A stretch of 64,000 nt of DNA, from positions 734,536 through 798,535 of the forward strand of contig NZ_RQXX01000001.1 of NCBI RefSeq assembly GCF_004011175.1. Reading direction: 5' to 3'. A model generated the notes under the pieces. It was given only the letters and a program-made list of their open reading frames with translations. It was not told the origin of the DNA and did not search any database. Each line of letters opens with the position of its first letter. Position 1 is the stretch's first letter. Both the position numbers and the translations under genes were made by a program. This document shows positions 57,001-64,000 of the stretch, in pieces. The stretch comes from Mesobaculum littorinae (GTDB lineage Bacteria > Pseudomonadota > Alphaproteobacteria > Rhodobacterales > Rhodobacteraceae).

Positions 57001-57506
57001 TCACCCGCCCCGAAACCCCTGCGCCGGGCGCGCAGGACGACGCCGCGCGCCCCGTGAATGCCGCGCAGCTGCAGGCAGATATCGATGCGGCGCGCCTGCG
57101 CACCCCGCCCGAGGTCGCGCTGCTGCCCGGCCCCACCGGCGAGACCAATCGCCTGACGACCTTTCCGCGGGCGCCGGTGCTCTGCCTTGGCCCCGGGGCG
57201 CAGACGGCCGCGCAGCAGGCCGACGCCGTAACCGCCGCCGGCGGCCTGGCCGTCGTGCCCGGCGGCCAGGTCCCGCCCGAGACGCTGGCGCAGCTGGGCG
57301 GCTTCGGCGGCGCGATCTGGTGGGGCGAGGCCGAGGCCGGTCGCGCCCATGCCCGGGCGCTGGCGGACCGCGAGGGGCCGATCCTGCAACTTCTGACCGG
57401 GGTGCCGCGCAGGTCCGACGTGCTGCACGAACGTCATCTTTGCGTCGACACGACGGCCTCGGGCGGGAATGCCGCGCTGCTGGCCGAGATGGGCAACACG
57501 CCCTGA
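54027..57506 (+). CDS. putA: Bifunctional proline dehydrogenase / glutamate semialdehyde dehydrogenase
   Basis: This 1159-aa PutA oxidises proline to glutamate in two steps. The proline dehydrogenase barrel spans about 50-480 (GLNVDAEEADRLELSL, VRLVKGAYWDTEVK, FATHNAHTVAAIL, YAPVGAHRDLLAYLVRRLLE). The aldehyde dehydrogenase spans about 560-1010 (CISPWNFPLAIFSGQ, AETGGLNAMIVDS with catalytic Glu, QSAGQRCSALRCLY with catalytic Cys). A C-terminal domain of about 130 residues completes the long, trifunctional-like architecture without a clear DNA-binding domain at the N-terminus. AAGGAG precedes ATG 54027. It degrades what proBA make. Confidence 0.97.
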   Translation: MPATCPIPPSARLIMPKYADPANVLSACVADAGLSSEAREEIVTRAADYVRKIRADRNPGLMEMFLSEYGLSTEEGIALMCLAEALLRVPDADTIDALIEDKIAPSDWAKHMGHSASPLVNASTWALMLTGRVLEDPKPGIAGHLRGAVRRLGEPVIRRAVARAMREMGRQFVLGEDMPRAMNRAAGMEAKGYTYSYDMLGEAARTAADAARYLTAYRGAIEVMAPRATKGDIRRNPGLSVKFSALHPRYEVAQADRVLRDLVPVVRDLAQKAKAAGIGLNVDAEEADRLELSLAVIERVLEDPALAGWDGFGVVVQAYGQRAGAAIDWIDALAERLDRRVMVRLVKGAYWDTEVKHAQTMGMDGFPVFTDKAATDVSYLGNARRLLQKRARIYPQFATHNAHTVAAILKMVEDEGAAHDSFEFQRLHGMGERLHDLVMADHGTRCRIYAPVGAHRDLLAYLVRRLLENGANSSFVNRIVDTRVPPEAVVPCPFDAMQTNRRLPTGADLYRPERANSAGFDLTDPAQLDRIDVARDPHRQAEFSAAPMLAETPAAAQTEPGDGPAPTPRPSPVDPADVPGHVRDASPADIDAALDAAQVWSAPREERARVLSAAADLYEQDFGALFALLAREAGKTMTDAVAELREAVDFLRYYAARLPDQAPLGRVTCISPWNFPLAIFSGQIAAALGAGNAVLAKPAPQTPLIAARAIAHLHAAGVPAGALQLLPGGGEVGAALTSDPRVDGVVFTGSTATARHIARAMADTLAPGAPLIAETGGLNAMIVDSTALPEQAVRDILASAFQSAGQRCSALRCLYVQEDIAGSFKKMLFGAMDALETGDPWELGTDSGPLIDAAVHGRISGYVEAARTEGRVLHEATQSGPGHALPPVVIEVPGIGAMEDEIFGPVLHLATYRSDEIDAVIDAINARGYGLTFGLHTRIDDRVQHVVERLTVGNLYVNRNQIGAVVGSQPFGGEGLSGTGPKAGGPLYLPKFTRPETPAPGAQDDAARPVNAAQLQADIDAARLRTPPEVALLPGPTGETNRLTTFPRAPVLCLGPGAQTAAQQADAVTAAGGLAVVPGGQVPPETLAQLGGFGGAIWWGEAEAGRAHARALADREGPILQLLTGVPRRSDVLHERHLCVDTTASGGNAALLAEMGNTP

Positions 57507-57721
57507 CCCGCGCGCGCGGTCCGCGCTCCGAAGACCTGCCGCGCCCTCCGGACCTTGCCTGTCACCAAAGGCCCCGGGGGCGCGGCCCACACGAGACCTG
57601 CGGGCACCGTCCCTTGCAGCGGTGCCGTCTTTAGTACGGGCCCCTCCGACTTGGACCTTTCCGACACGGGCCTTGCGCTTGTCGCTTGACCGCGCGGCCA
57701 CAGAACGCCAAATCTCCGCCC

Positions 57722-58828
57722 ATGTTTCCGATCCGCGATCACAACCCGTCGCTCAAGACGCCGCTTGTCACCTATGCGCTGATCGCGGTGAATATCGTCG
57801 TCTTCGTGCTGTCCCTGGGCCCCATGAACGACCCCGCGATGGTCGAATGGTTCTACATCAACTTCTCGCTGATCCCGCAGCTCAGCCTGCCGCAGACCTT
57901 CCTGACCTCGCAGTTCCTGCATGGCGGCTTCATGCACCTTGCGGGAAACATGTGGTTCCTGTGGCTCTTCGGCGACAACATGGAGGACGAGATGGGCCGC
58001 CTGCCCTTCCTCGGCTTTTACCTGCTTGGCGGGGTTGCCGCGGGGCTTGCGCAGGTCGCCGCGGACCCGGGGTCGATGATCCCGATGGTCGGTGCCTCGG
58101 GCGCCATCGCGGCGGTGATGGGCGGCTACCTTCTGATGTTCCCGCGCGCCCGGGTCGACGTGCTGATCATCCTGGTGATCTTCTTCAAGATGCTGCCGAT
58201 CCCGGCGTGGATCGTACTGGGTGCGTGGCTGGCTATTCAGGTGTTCTCGGGCGCGGCCACCCCCGGAGACGTGGGCGGCGTGGCCTACTGGGCCCATGCC
58301 GGCGGCTTTGTCGCCGGGATCGCGCTCACTCTCCCGCTGTTCCTGCGCCGCGGCGGCCCCGCGTTCTGGAGCCGGACACACGGCCATCCGCCCCAACCCC
58401 AAGGCGCGCTACCAGCTGCGCCGCAGTTCCATTCCCAGGACAGGACATCGTCGATGAAGGATACCGAACCCCGTCGCGCGACGTGCCATTGCGGCGCGGT
58501 CGAACTCTCCATCCTTCTGGCGGACGGGCTGAACACCGTGCGGCGCTGCGACTGCTCGTTCTGTTCGCGCCGCGGTGCGCCCGCGGTGTCGGTCGAGGTC
58601 GGAGATCTCGAGGTCGTGCGCGGCGCCGACACGCTGACGCTCTACCAGTTCAACACGAATACGGCACAGCACTACTTCTGCTCGGTCTGCGGGGTCTACA
58701 CGCACCACCGCCGCCGGTCGAACCCGAACCAGTTCGGCGTCAACGTCGGCAATATCGAGGGGATCAACCCGGCGGACCTGGGTAACATTCCGTGGAACGA
58801 CGGGCGCAATCACCCGAGCGATCGCTAG
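57722..58828 (+). CDS. Rhomboid family serine protease fused in frame to a GFA-domain protein
   Basis: This 368-aa frame joins two proteins. Residues 1-215 are an integral-membrane rhomboid protease: HLAGNMWFLW, catalytic Ser126 in GASGAIA and His192 in AHAGGF. Residues 245-368 are a GFA/CENP-V-like zinc domain: ATCHCGAVEL, RRCDCSFCSRRG, FCSVCGVYTHH. The junction looks like a frameshift. In the +1 frame after the C-run at 58391-58394 the sequence reads HPPNPKARYQLRRSSIPR and stops at TGA 58455-58457, overlapping the GFA ATG (58454) as ATGA. Two coupled genes are thus the likely ancestral state. An AGGACAGGA stretch precedes the internal ATG. Confidence 0.8.
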   Translation: MFPIRDHNPSLKTPLVTYALIAVNIVVFVLSLGPMNDPAMVEWFYINFSLIPQLSLPQTFLTSQFLHGGFMHLAGNMWFLWLFGDNMEDEMGRLPFLGFYLLGGVAAGLAQVAADPGSMIPMVGASGAIAAVMGGYLLMFPRARVDVLIILVIFFKMLPIPAWIVLGAWLAIQVFSGAATPGDVGGVAYWAHAGGFVAGIALTLPLFLRRGGPAFWSRTHGHPPQPQGALPAAPQFHSQDRTSSMKDTEPRRATCHCGAVELSILLADGLNTVRRCDCSFCSRRGAPAVSVEVGDLEVVRGADTLTLYQFNTNTAQHYFCSVCGVYTHHRRRSNPNQFGVNVGNIEGINPADLGNIPWNDGRNHPSDR

Positions 58829-59760
58829 ATCGCGACGCCGCGCCGGCCGGCCAGGTCGGTGAAATACTGCCACGCCACGCGGCCCGAGCGCGATCCGCGC
58901 GTCGCTGCCCACTCGATGGCCTCGGCCCGCAGGGTCTGATCGTCGATCTCGATCCCCTGCGCGTCGACATATCCGCGGATCATCGACAGGTAATCGTCCT
59001 GGCTGCAGGGATGGAACCCCAGCCACAGGCCGAAGCGATCGGACAGCGACACCTTTTCCTCGGTCGCCTCGGTCGGCGAAATGGCCGAGGCGCGTTCATT
59101 CTCGATCATGTCGCGGGGCATCAGGTGGCGGCGGTTCGACGTGGCGTAGAACACCACGTTGTCGGGCCGCCCCTCGATCCCGCCGTCCAGCACCGCCTTC
59201 AGCGACTTGTAATGCTGGTCGTCATGGCTGAACGACAGGTCGTCGCAGAACAGAAGAAAGCGGTGCGGCGCTCGGCGCAGAAGTGTCAGAAGCCGTCCGA
59301 TGGATGGCAGATCCTCGCGCTGGACCTCGACGATCTTAAGGGGATGGCCCTGCGCCAGGACCTCGGCATGGATCGCCTTTACCAGCGACGACTTGCCCAT
59401 CCCGCGGGCGCCCCAGAGCAGCGCGTTGTTCGCGGGCAGGCCACGGGCGAAATGCACCGTGTTCTCAAGCAGGGTGTCTCGCGACCGGTCGATGCCCAGA
59501 AGCAGCGAAAGGTCGACCCGGTTGACCCGGTCGACCGGCGCCAGCCGGTCGGGGGCGACGTGCCAGACAAAGGCCTCGGCGGCGTCGAAATCCGGGGCGG
59601 CGAGCGGCGCAGGCGCCAGGCGTTCCAGGGCCGCGGCGATCCGGTCCAGCGGATCGCTGACGCCGGTCATCGCGCCCGGGCCATCAGAGCCCGCCACCAT
59701 CCTCGCCATCTCGGCCTGCAGCCCTGCGTCCGGGGCATCGCTGGCGTCAGGGCCGTTCAC
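58825..59760 (-). CDS. DUF815 family AAA-type ATPase
   Basis: This 311-aa P-loop ATPase matches DUF815. Walker A is [11 protein letters not shown] and Walker B is LLFCDDLSF, with [32 protein letters not shown], the most conserved family block. The protein ends [16 protein letters not shown]. The start is taken as GTG 59760, which overlaps the tatC stop (GTGA); no ATG near fits better. Function is unknown. It closes the tatABC cluster, and this neighbour relationship is common in Rhodobacterales. Confidence 0.85.
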   Translation of the reverse strand: MNGPDASDAPDAGLQAEMARMVAGSDGPGAMTGVSDPLDRIAAALERLAPAPLAAPDFDAAEAFVWHVAPDRLAPVDRVNRVDLSLLLGIDRSRDTLLENTVHFARGLPANNALLWGARGMGKSSLVKAIHAEVLAQGHPLKIVEVQREDLPSIGRLLTLLRRAPHRFLLFCDDLSFSHDDQHYKSLKAVLDGGIEGRPDNVVFYATSNRRHLMPRDMIENERASAISPTEATEEKVSLSDRFGLWLGFHPCSQDDYLSMIRGYVDAQGIEIDDQTLRAEAIEWAATRGSRSGRVAWQYFTDLAGRRGVAI

Positions 59761-60692
59761 GTCCGGGGCCCCGTATCGTCGTCTTCGCCCGCATCCTCGG
59801 CCGGGTCGTCGAACAGACCTTCGTCGGGACCCAGCACACCGGCCTCGCGCAGCTCCTGCGTGCGCTTCTTCTCGACCCGGCGGACCAGAAGGATCGACAC
59901 CTCGTAAAGCCCGTAGACCACGACGAACAGGATCACCTGCGTGATGACATCCGGCGGTGTGACCACGGCGGCCAGCACAAGGATGCCCACGACCGCGTAT
60001 TTCCGCATCGACGCCAGCCCGGGCGACGACACCAGCCCCGCCTTGCCCATCAGCGTCAGCAGCACGGGCAGCTGGAAGCACAGGCCGAAAGCGAGGATGA
60101 ACTTGATCGTCAGCGACAGGTATTCGTCGACCGACCCCTGGAAGGTGATCCCGGCATTGCCCAGCGGCGTCGCCGCGGTGCCGGGGGCGACCTCGGCCGC
60201 GCCTTCGGGCAGCGTAGGCGGCAGCGCGGGCGCGTCGCCTATCTGCTGGAAGCCCAGGAAGAAGTCGAAGGCCATCGGGATGACGACGTAGAACGCGAAG
60301 GCCGCGCCGATGAAGAACATCACCGGCGAGGCGATCAGGAACGGCAGAAACGCCGATTTTTCGTTCCGGTACAGCCCCGGCGCCACGAAACGCCACATCT
60401 GCGTCGCGATATAGGGGAAGGCCAGGATGAACCCGCCCATAAGCGAGATGCGGACCGCGACGAAAAAGCCCTCCTGCAGCTTGATCAGGATCAGCCCGCA
60501 ATCCTGCCCCCGCTCGGCCAGCTGGCCGCAGATCGGCTGGGTCAGGAAGTTGAAGATCGGGTTCCACACGGTGAAGCAGATCACCATGCCGATTATGAAG
60601 GCGACGAGCGAATGGATGATCCGGTTCCGAAGCTCCGTCAGATGCTCGATGAGCGGGGCGGAGCTGTCGTCGATCTCTTCGGAGTGGCTCAT
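59757..60692 (-). CDS. tatC: Twin-arginine translocase subunit TatC
   Basis: This 311-aa six-helix membrane protein is the Tat receptor that binds the twin-arginine signal peptide of folded proteins bound for the periplasm. The N-terminus has [17 protein letters not shown], the cytosolic signature with the conserved Glu. FLTQPICG and [16 protein letters not shown] lie in the first loop and helix, and [20 protein letters not shown] near the end. It has a proline/alanine-rich periplasmic insertion near 165-185. The start overlaps the tatB stop as ATGA. Confidence 0.97.
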   Translation of the reverse strand: MSHSEEIDDSSAPLIEHLTELRNRIIHSLVAFIIGMVICFTVWNPIFNFLTQPICGQLAERGQDCGLILIKLQEGFFVAVRISLMGGFILAFPYIATQMWRFVAPGLYRNEKSAFLPFLIASPVMFFIGAAFAFYVVIPMAFDFFLGFQQIGDAPALPPTLPEGAAEVAPGTAATPLGNAGITFQGSVDEYLSLTIKFILAFGLCFQLPVLLTLMGKAGLVSSPGLASMRKYAVVGILVLAAVVTPPDVITQVILFVVVYGLYEVSILLVRRVEKKRTQELREAGVLGPDEGLFDDPAEDAGEDDDTGPRT

Positions 60693-61324
60693 GATTTGCT
60701 CTGGTCCTGCCCGTCTGCGCCGTCCCCCTGCGGGCCGGTGGTCGCGGTGCGCGGCGTTTCGGGCGCCGGTGCCGTATCGGCCCGGGCGGCGGCCGCCGCT
60801 TCGCGCCGGCTGGTCGCCGCATCATACGAGGCGGCTTCGGAGACGTCGTCGTTCTGCTCTGCCATTGGACGAAGATCGTCGTCCGCGCCACCATGGGCTT
60901 CCGCCATCTCGGGCGCGGCGGCCTGTCCTTCGGCAGCCATGCGACGCGTCGCGGCGTCGGCCGTCGCGTCCCTCGCCCGGCGCGCGGCCTCGGCGCGTTC
61001 GGCCGACAGCTTGGCCGTGTCCGAGCCGATGGCGCGCTGCGGCTTGCCCGGCTCCCACTTGTCGAAGCGGTCCGCGGCGTCCTTCAGCTTGTCGAGCCCC
61101 ATCTGCCGGGGCGATGTCGCCTTGCGCAGGTCCTTGGCCACGTCGCGCACGCCGGTATCGTCGGCGGCATCTTCCATGGCCCGCTGGAAATCGCGCGCCA
61201 TGCCCTTGATGCGGGCCGAAAACCGGCCCAGCTCACGGAACATGGCGGGCAGGTCCTTGGGGCCCACGACGATCAGCGCGACGACGCCGATCACCAGAAG
61301 CTCGGTCCAGCCGATATCGAACAT
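60689..61324 (-). CDS. tatB: Sec-independent translocase protein TatB
   Basis: This 211-aa TatB begins [21 protein letters not shown], one membrane helix with the conserved Glu, then the amphipathic helix [21 protein letters not shown] long charged Ala-rich tail makes it longer than E. coli TatB (171 aa); the tail is low-complexity and probably disordered. It forms the substrate-binding complex with TatC. It starts 34 bp after the tatA stop. Confidence 0.95.
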   Translation of the reverse strand: MFDIGWTELLVIGVVALIVVGPKDLPAMFRELGRFSARIKGMARDFQRAMEDAADDTGVRDVAKDLRKATSPRQMGLDKLKDAADRFDKWEPGKPQRAIGSDTAKLSAERAEAARRARDATADAATRRMAAEGQAAAPEMAEAHGGADDDLRPMAEQNDDVSEAASYDAATSRREAAAAARADTAPAPETPRTATTGPQGDGADGQDQSKS

Positions 61325-61358
61325 GTGGCTGCGCTCCGCTTCGCAGGTTGGTCAGGCC

Positions 61359-61634
61359 TCAGGCCTTGTTCTTCTCGGCCTCGAGCCGGTCGTTGGTCAC
61401 CGGCTGGTCGGCGTCGCGGTCCGAGGTCAGGGCGGCACGGTTGGCCGTCTCGCCTTCGGTTTCGGCGCGGCGCTGTTCGTCGTATTCCTTGTCGCCATCG
61501 GACACGCCGCGCTTGAAGGCGGTGATGCCCTTGCCGACCTCGCCCATGAGCGACGAAATCTTGCCGCGTCCGAAAAGCACCAGCACGACGACGGCGATGA
61601 GAAGAAGGCCGGGAAGGCCGATGTTGTTCAGCAT
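61359..61634 (-). CDS. tatA: Sec-independent translocase protein TatA
   Basis: This 91-aa TatA has one N-terminal membrane helix ([16 protein letters not shown]), then the conserved [17 protein letters not shown] amphipathic helix, and a charged tail. TatA multimers form the translocation pore. It is the first gene of a tatA-tatB-tatC-DUF815 cluster on the minus strand and has a WYL-type regulator divergently upstream. Confidence 0.95.
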   Translation of the reverse strand: MLNNIGLPGLLLIAVVVLVLFGRGKISSLMGEVGKGITAFKRGVSDGDKEYDEQRRAETEGETANRAALTSDRDADQPVTNDRLEAEKNKA

Positions 61635-61808
61635 GGGGTCTCTCCCTCTGCGCCGGGTCCCGCGGACCCGTCTGGCTTGCCGATACGAGGGTCTTGAGGC
61701 CCTGGGCCACCCACGCGATCACACCCCGCTTCTACGCGTTCGTCCGACCCGGGAAAAGCGGCAATCCGGCCGCGGATCGGCGCAGGCGCAAGATTTCGCG
61801 ACAACAAC

Positions 61809-61854
61809 TTGTCAGTTGCCAAGTTTTTGTCAGTAAGTCGCGATAACCTTATAT
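61809..61854 (+). promoter_or_regulatory. WYL regulator promoter with a TTGTCAGT direct repeat
   Basis: TTGTCAGT occurs at 61809-61816 and again at 61827-61834, 18 bp apart. The second copy forms a -35 (TTGTCA) spaced 16 bp from TTATAT (61849-61854). An autoregulatory operator for the WYL protein is plausible. The region lies between divergent tatA and the regulator gene. Confidence 0.45.
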
Positions 61855-61897
61855 CCGTGCCGCCCCGAATCGGGCCGGACGGCAGGAATCCGACGTT

Positions 61898-62575
61898 ATG
61901 AGACGATCTGACAGGCTTCTGGATCTGGTGCAGGTGCTGCGTGACGGGCGGCGCCACCGGGCGCATGACATGGCACGGCGGTTGGGCGTCTCGACCCGCA
62001 CGATCTATCGCGACATGGACACGCTGATGCAGTCGGGCGTGCCGGTCGAAGGGTCGCGCGGCGTGGGCTACACGCTGACCGCGCCGGTCACGCTGCCGCC
62101 GCTGAACCTGAGCATGGACGAGCTTGAGGCGTTGCACCTGGGGCTTGCCATCGTGTCGGACGCGGGCGAGCCGGGCATGGCCGAGGCCGCCGAGACGCTG
62201 GCGCGAAAGATCGGCGCCGTTCTGCCGGAAGAACGGCGGACCGACGCGCAGGGCTGGTCCTTTGCCACCTACCCCTTTGCCGACGCGGCGCTCGGGTTTC
62301 GCTACATGCCGCCCATCCGCCGGGCCATCCGGTCCCGCCAGAAGCTGCGGCTGGAGCTGCCCGAGGGCGCGCGGGTGCTGCGCCCGCTGAAGCTGGATTA
62401 CTGGGGGCGCGTCTGGACCGTGACGGGCTGGGACGAAGGTGCGCGCGACTTCGCCACCCTGCGGGTCGACCGCATTTCCGCGTTGCGGGTTCTGCCGGGG
62501 CTGTTCGTCGACGAGGCGGGCAAGACGCTGGCCGACCTCGCCCGACGGGCCGGTCCCGATCCGACCCAGACCTGA
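61898..62575 (+). CDS. YafY-like transcriptional regulator (HTH + WYL)
   Basis: This 225-aa protein has an N-terminal HTH_11 domain (RSDRLLDLVQVLRDGRRHRA, STRTIYRDMDTLMQSGVPVE) and a C-terminal WYL-type ligand-sensing domain (RPLKLDYWGRVWTVTGWDE, then FATLRVDRISALRV). In such proteins the WYL part often senses nucleotides or other ligands. The target genes are unknown; it may act on itself and the divergent neighbours. It converges with the ABC ATPase gene with 74 bp between. Confidence 0.9.
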   Translation: MRRSDRLLDLVQVLRDGRRHRAHDMARRLGVSTRTIYRDMDTLMQSGVPVEGSRGVGYTLTAPVTLPPLNLSMDELEALHLGLAIVSDAGEPGMAEAAETLARKIGAVLPEERRTDAQGWSFATYPFADAALGFRYMPPIRRAIRSRQKLRLELPEGARVLRPLKLDYWGRVWTVTGWDEGARDFATLRVDRISALRVLPGLFVDEAGKTLADLARRAGPDPTQT

Positions 62576-62649
62576 GGCCTGCCGAGGGTCGCCGGTGCAG
62601 CCCCGGGACCGGTGGCGGCCCCTCGGCGTCGCCGGCCCCGGCGGGGGCG

Positions 62650-63738
62650 TCAGGCCCCGGCGGGGAAGACGTGGCAGCGGTCGCGCCGCACGGTCAGCCA
62701 GAACACCGTCCCCGCCGCCGGCAGGAAGACCGAGGGCACCGTCGCGATCATCCGGCTGCCATCATGATCGAGCCGGAATTCGACCAGGCTTTCCTTGCCG
62801 ATGAACCGCGCCCTTTCGACCCTTGCGCGGGCGGGCGTGCCGTCCTGCGCGGTGGGGCGCGGCCCGCCCTCGCGGTCGAAATCGATACGCAGGTGCTGCG
62901 GGCGGATCACGATCTCGATCTCGGCACCATCGGGGTGGCCGGGGGCGAGGAAGCGGCCAAAGGCCGTGTCGGTCAGCGCGCCCTTGACCCGGGCGCGGAT
63001 GACGTTGACGTCGCTGAAGAACGCCGCCGCTGCCCGGTCAGCCGGGGCGTTGTAGATGTTGTAGGGGGCGCCCTGCTGCACGATCCGACCCCGCCGCATC
63101 AAGGCGATCTCGTCGGCCATGCGCATCGCCTCCTCGGGCTCGTGCGTGACCAGAAGAACGGCGGTGCCTTCTTCCTTCAGGATCGCCAGCGTCTCGTCGC
63201 GGATGCCGTCGCGCAGGCGGTTGTCGAGCCCTGAAAAGGGCTCGTCCATCAGCATGATGCGGGGATGCGGGGCCAGCGCCCGGGCCAGCGCGACGCGCTG
63301 CTGCTCGCCGCCCGACAGCTCGTGTGGGTAGGCCGCCGCGTGGCGGGCCAGCCGCACGCGGTCCAGCAGGTCCATCACGCGATCCCGCTGCGCGGCACGC
63401 CCCATCCCCCGGCCCTTGAGCCCGAAGGCCACGTTCTCGGACACCGAGAGATGGGGAAACAGCGCGAAGTCCTGGAACATCAGCCCGACCGACCGCTGCT
63501 CGGGCGGCAGATTGGCGCCCGCGCCCGCGACCTCGCGGCCGTCGATCACGATCCGGCCGCCCTCGGGCGTCTCGACACCGGCGATCATCCGCAGCGTCGT
63601 CGACTTGCCGCAGCCGGAGGGCCCCAGAAGCCCGGTCACCTGGCCCGGCGCGATCGACAGCGACACGCCGTCGACGACCCGCCGCCCGGCATAGCTGCGC
63701 ACGAGGTCGTGAAGTTCTAGTCTGGGCTGGTCTGGCAC
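62650..63738 (-). CDS. ABC transporter ATP-binding protein (FbpC/PotA-like, TOBE domain)
   Basis: This 362-aa ATPase has Walker A GPSGCGKST (residues 39-47), signature LSGGEQQR, Walker B MLMDEPFSGLD and switch VTHEPEEAM, followed by a TOBE-type C-terminal domain (from about 255). Such subunits energise uptake of ferric iron, sulfate, polyamine or similar solutes. FbpC-like is the closest by the QDFALFPHLSVSENVAFGLK segment. No permease or binding-protein gene is visible in this window, so the substrate is unresolved; the rest may lie past the right edge. Confidence 0.88.
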   Translation of the reverse strand: MPDQPRLELHDLVRSYAGRRVVDGVSLSIAPGQVTGLLGPSGCGKSTTLRMIAGVETPEGGRIVIDGREVAGAGANLPPEQRSVGLMFQDFALFPHLSVSENVAFGLKGRGMGRAAQRDRVMDLLDRVRLARHAAAYPHELSGGEQQRVALARALAPHPRIMLMDEPFSGLDNRLRDGIRDETLAILKEEGTAVLLVTHEPEEAMRMADEIALMRRGRIVQQGAPYNIYNAPADRAAAAFFSDVNVIRARVKGALTDTAFGRFLAPGHPDGAEIEIVIRPQHLRIDFDREGGPRPTAQDGTPARARVERARFIGKESLVEFRLDHDGSRMIATVPSVFLPAAGTVFWLTVRRDRCHVFPAGA

Positions 63739-63820
63739 CGCGCCGGCCGATCCTTGAGCGAAACAGTCAGGTCCGCCCTAGCAGGCAGGCCGGGGCGGAA
63801 CAAGACACCAGCGCCGGCGC

Positions 63821-64000
63821 CTAGGACAGCGCGCGCAGCCGCTTGATCAGGGCCGAGGTATCCCAGCGGCCGCCCCCCATCGCCTGCACGTCCTTGTAGA
63901 ACTGGTCGACAAGGGCGGTGACGGGGAGGCTGGCGCCCACCTCGTCGGCGGCGGCAAGGCAGATGGCCAGGTCCTTGCGCATCCAGTTCACGGCAAAGCC
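63821..64000 (-). CDS. 3-hydroxyisobutyrate dehydrogenase-like NAD(P)-dependent oxidoreductase, C-terminal 59 residues
   Basis: This gene is cut by the right edge; only its end is present. The last 59 residues include NWMRKDLAICLAAADEVGAS and VDQFYKDVQAMGGGRWDTSALIKRLR. They fit the C-terminal helical domain of the beta-hydroxyacid dehydrogenase family, to which HIBADH and related reductases belong. A conserved Lys lies in MRKDL. Substrate cannot be told from this part. Confidence 0.75.
   Translation of the reverse strand, partial: GFAVNWMRKDLAICLAAADEVGASLPVTALVDQFYKDVQAMGGGRWDTSALIKRLRALS

Noticed and set aside
58454-58828. GFA-domain protein as a fully separate gene
   Set aside because: The internal ATG is plausible, but the frame is continuous with the rhomboid in the given sequence. 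Reported as one fused frame with a likely frameshift.

Overview
The window is GC-rich, tightly packed alphaproteobacterial chromosome. It most resembles Rhodobacteraceae (Rhodobacter/Roseobacter relatives). Support comes from the chpT phosphotransferase, an olsB-olsA ornithine-lipid pair, a one-cysteine DksA, ribosomal protein L21 with a long C-terminal tail, DUF2852, DUF2927 and DUF3553 proteins, Bpt-type arginyltransferase, and very frequent ATGA/GTGA stop-start overlaps. I see no prophage, transposase, integrase or CRISPR array. It reads as core chromosome with small accessory touches.

Layout. 1-2157: end of heme A synthase (ctaA) and an M32 carboxypeptidase. 2345-5339 (minus): olsB-olsA and a CorC-type protein. 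5502-6319: a DUF3553 protein and chpT. 6309-12939 (minus): rplU-rpmA, a hypothetical protein, two GNAT genes, obgE, proB and proA. 13169-15146: a glycosyltransferase-like protein and a DUF2059 protein. 15301-20266: tRNA-Ser(CGA), two orphan sensor histidine kinases, tRNA-Val(CAC). 20282-26026 (minus): HU-like protein, lon, an old yellow enzyme, tgt. 26168-31361 (plus): a RimB-RimK fusion, a 23-codon leader ORF coupled to a mechanosensitive channel, two Fe-S assembly proteins, tpiA. 31363-33070 (minus): a FAD monooxygenase and dksA. 33250-36911 (plus): a MoxR ATPase / DUF2927 lipoprotein / 55-aa membrane protein / VWA operon. 36999-40153: small proteins, an M48 protease, a PIN protein and an RlmI-like methyltransferase. 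40411-44031: Entner-Doudoroff edd and eda flanking a lipoprotein. 44105-49941: glnE, a YbaK protein, DUF2852, RDD and bpt. 50208-53173 (minus): a pipecolate-degradation pair, amaA-amaB. 53265-53755: tRNA-Gly(TCC) and an intron-split tRNA-Leu. 54027-64000: putA, rhomboid/GFA, a DUF815 ATPase with tatABC, a WYL regulator, an ABC ATPase and the end of a dehydrogenase.

The strongest unusual signal is at 53429-53755 (minus): a tRNA-Leu(UAA) gene split inside its anticodon by a 242-nt group I intron, at the position of the classic cyanobacterial/plastid tRNA-Leu(UAA) intron. Other notable signals are: a rhomboid protease read in frame into a GFA-domain protein, apparently through one extra C at 58391-58394; a LacI/GntR-type operator filling the -35/-10 spacer of edd; a one-polypeptide RimB-RimK fusion; a 23-codon leader ORF with an ideal Shine-Dalgarno before the mechanosensitive channel; and small proteins of 51, 53 and 55 aa.

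Functional themes: proline synthesis (proBA) and degradation (putA); L-pipecolate (lysine) catabolism; Entner-Doudoroff glycolysis; Tat export; translation and ribosome factors (L21, L27, Obg, RimK, RlmI, Tgt, DksA); and proteostasis (Lon, arginyltransferase, M48 protease, rhomboid). All functions are inferred by reading the sequence; no database search was run.
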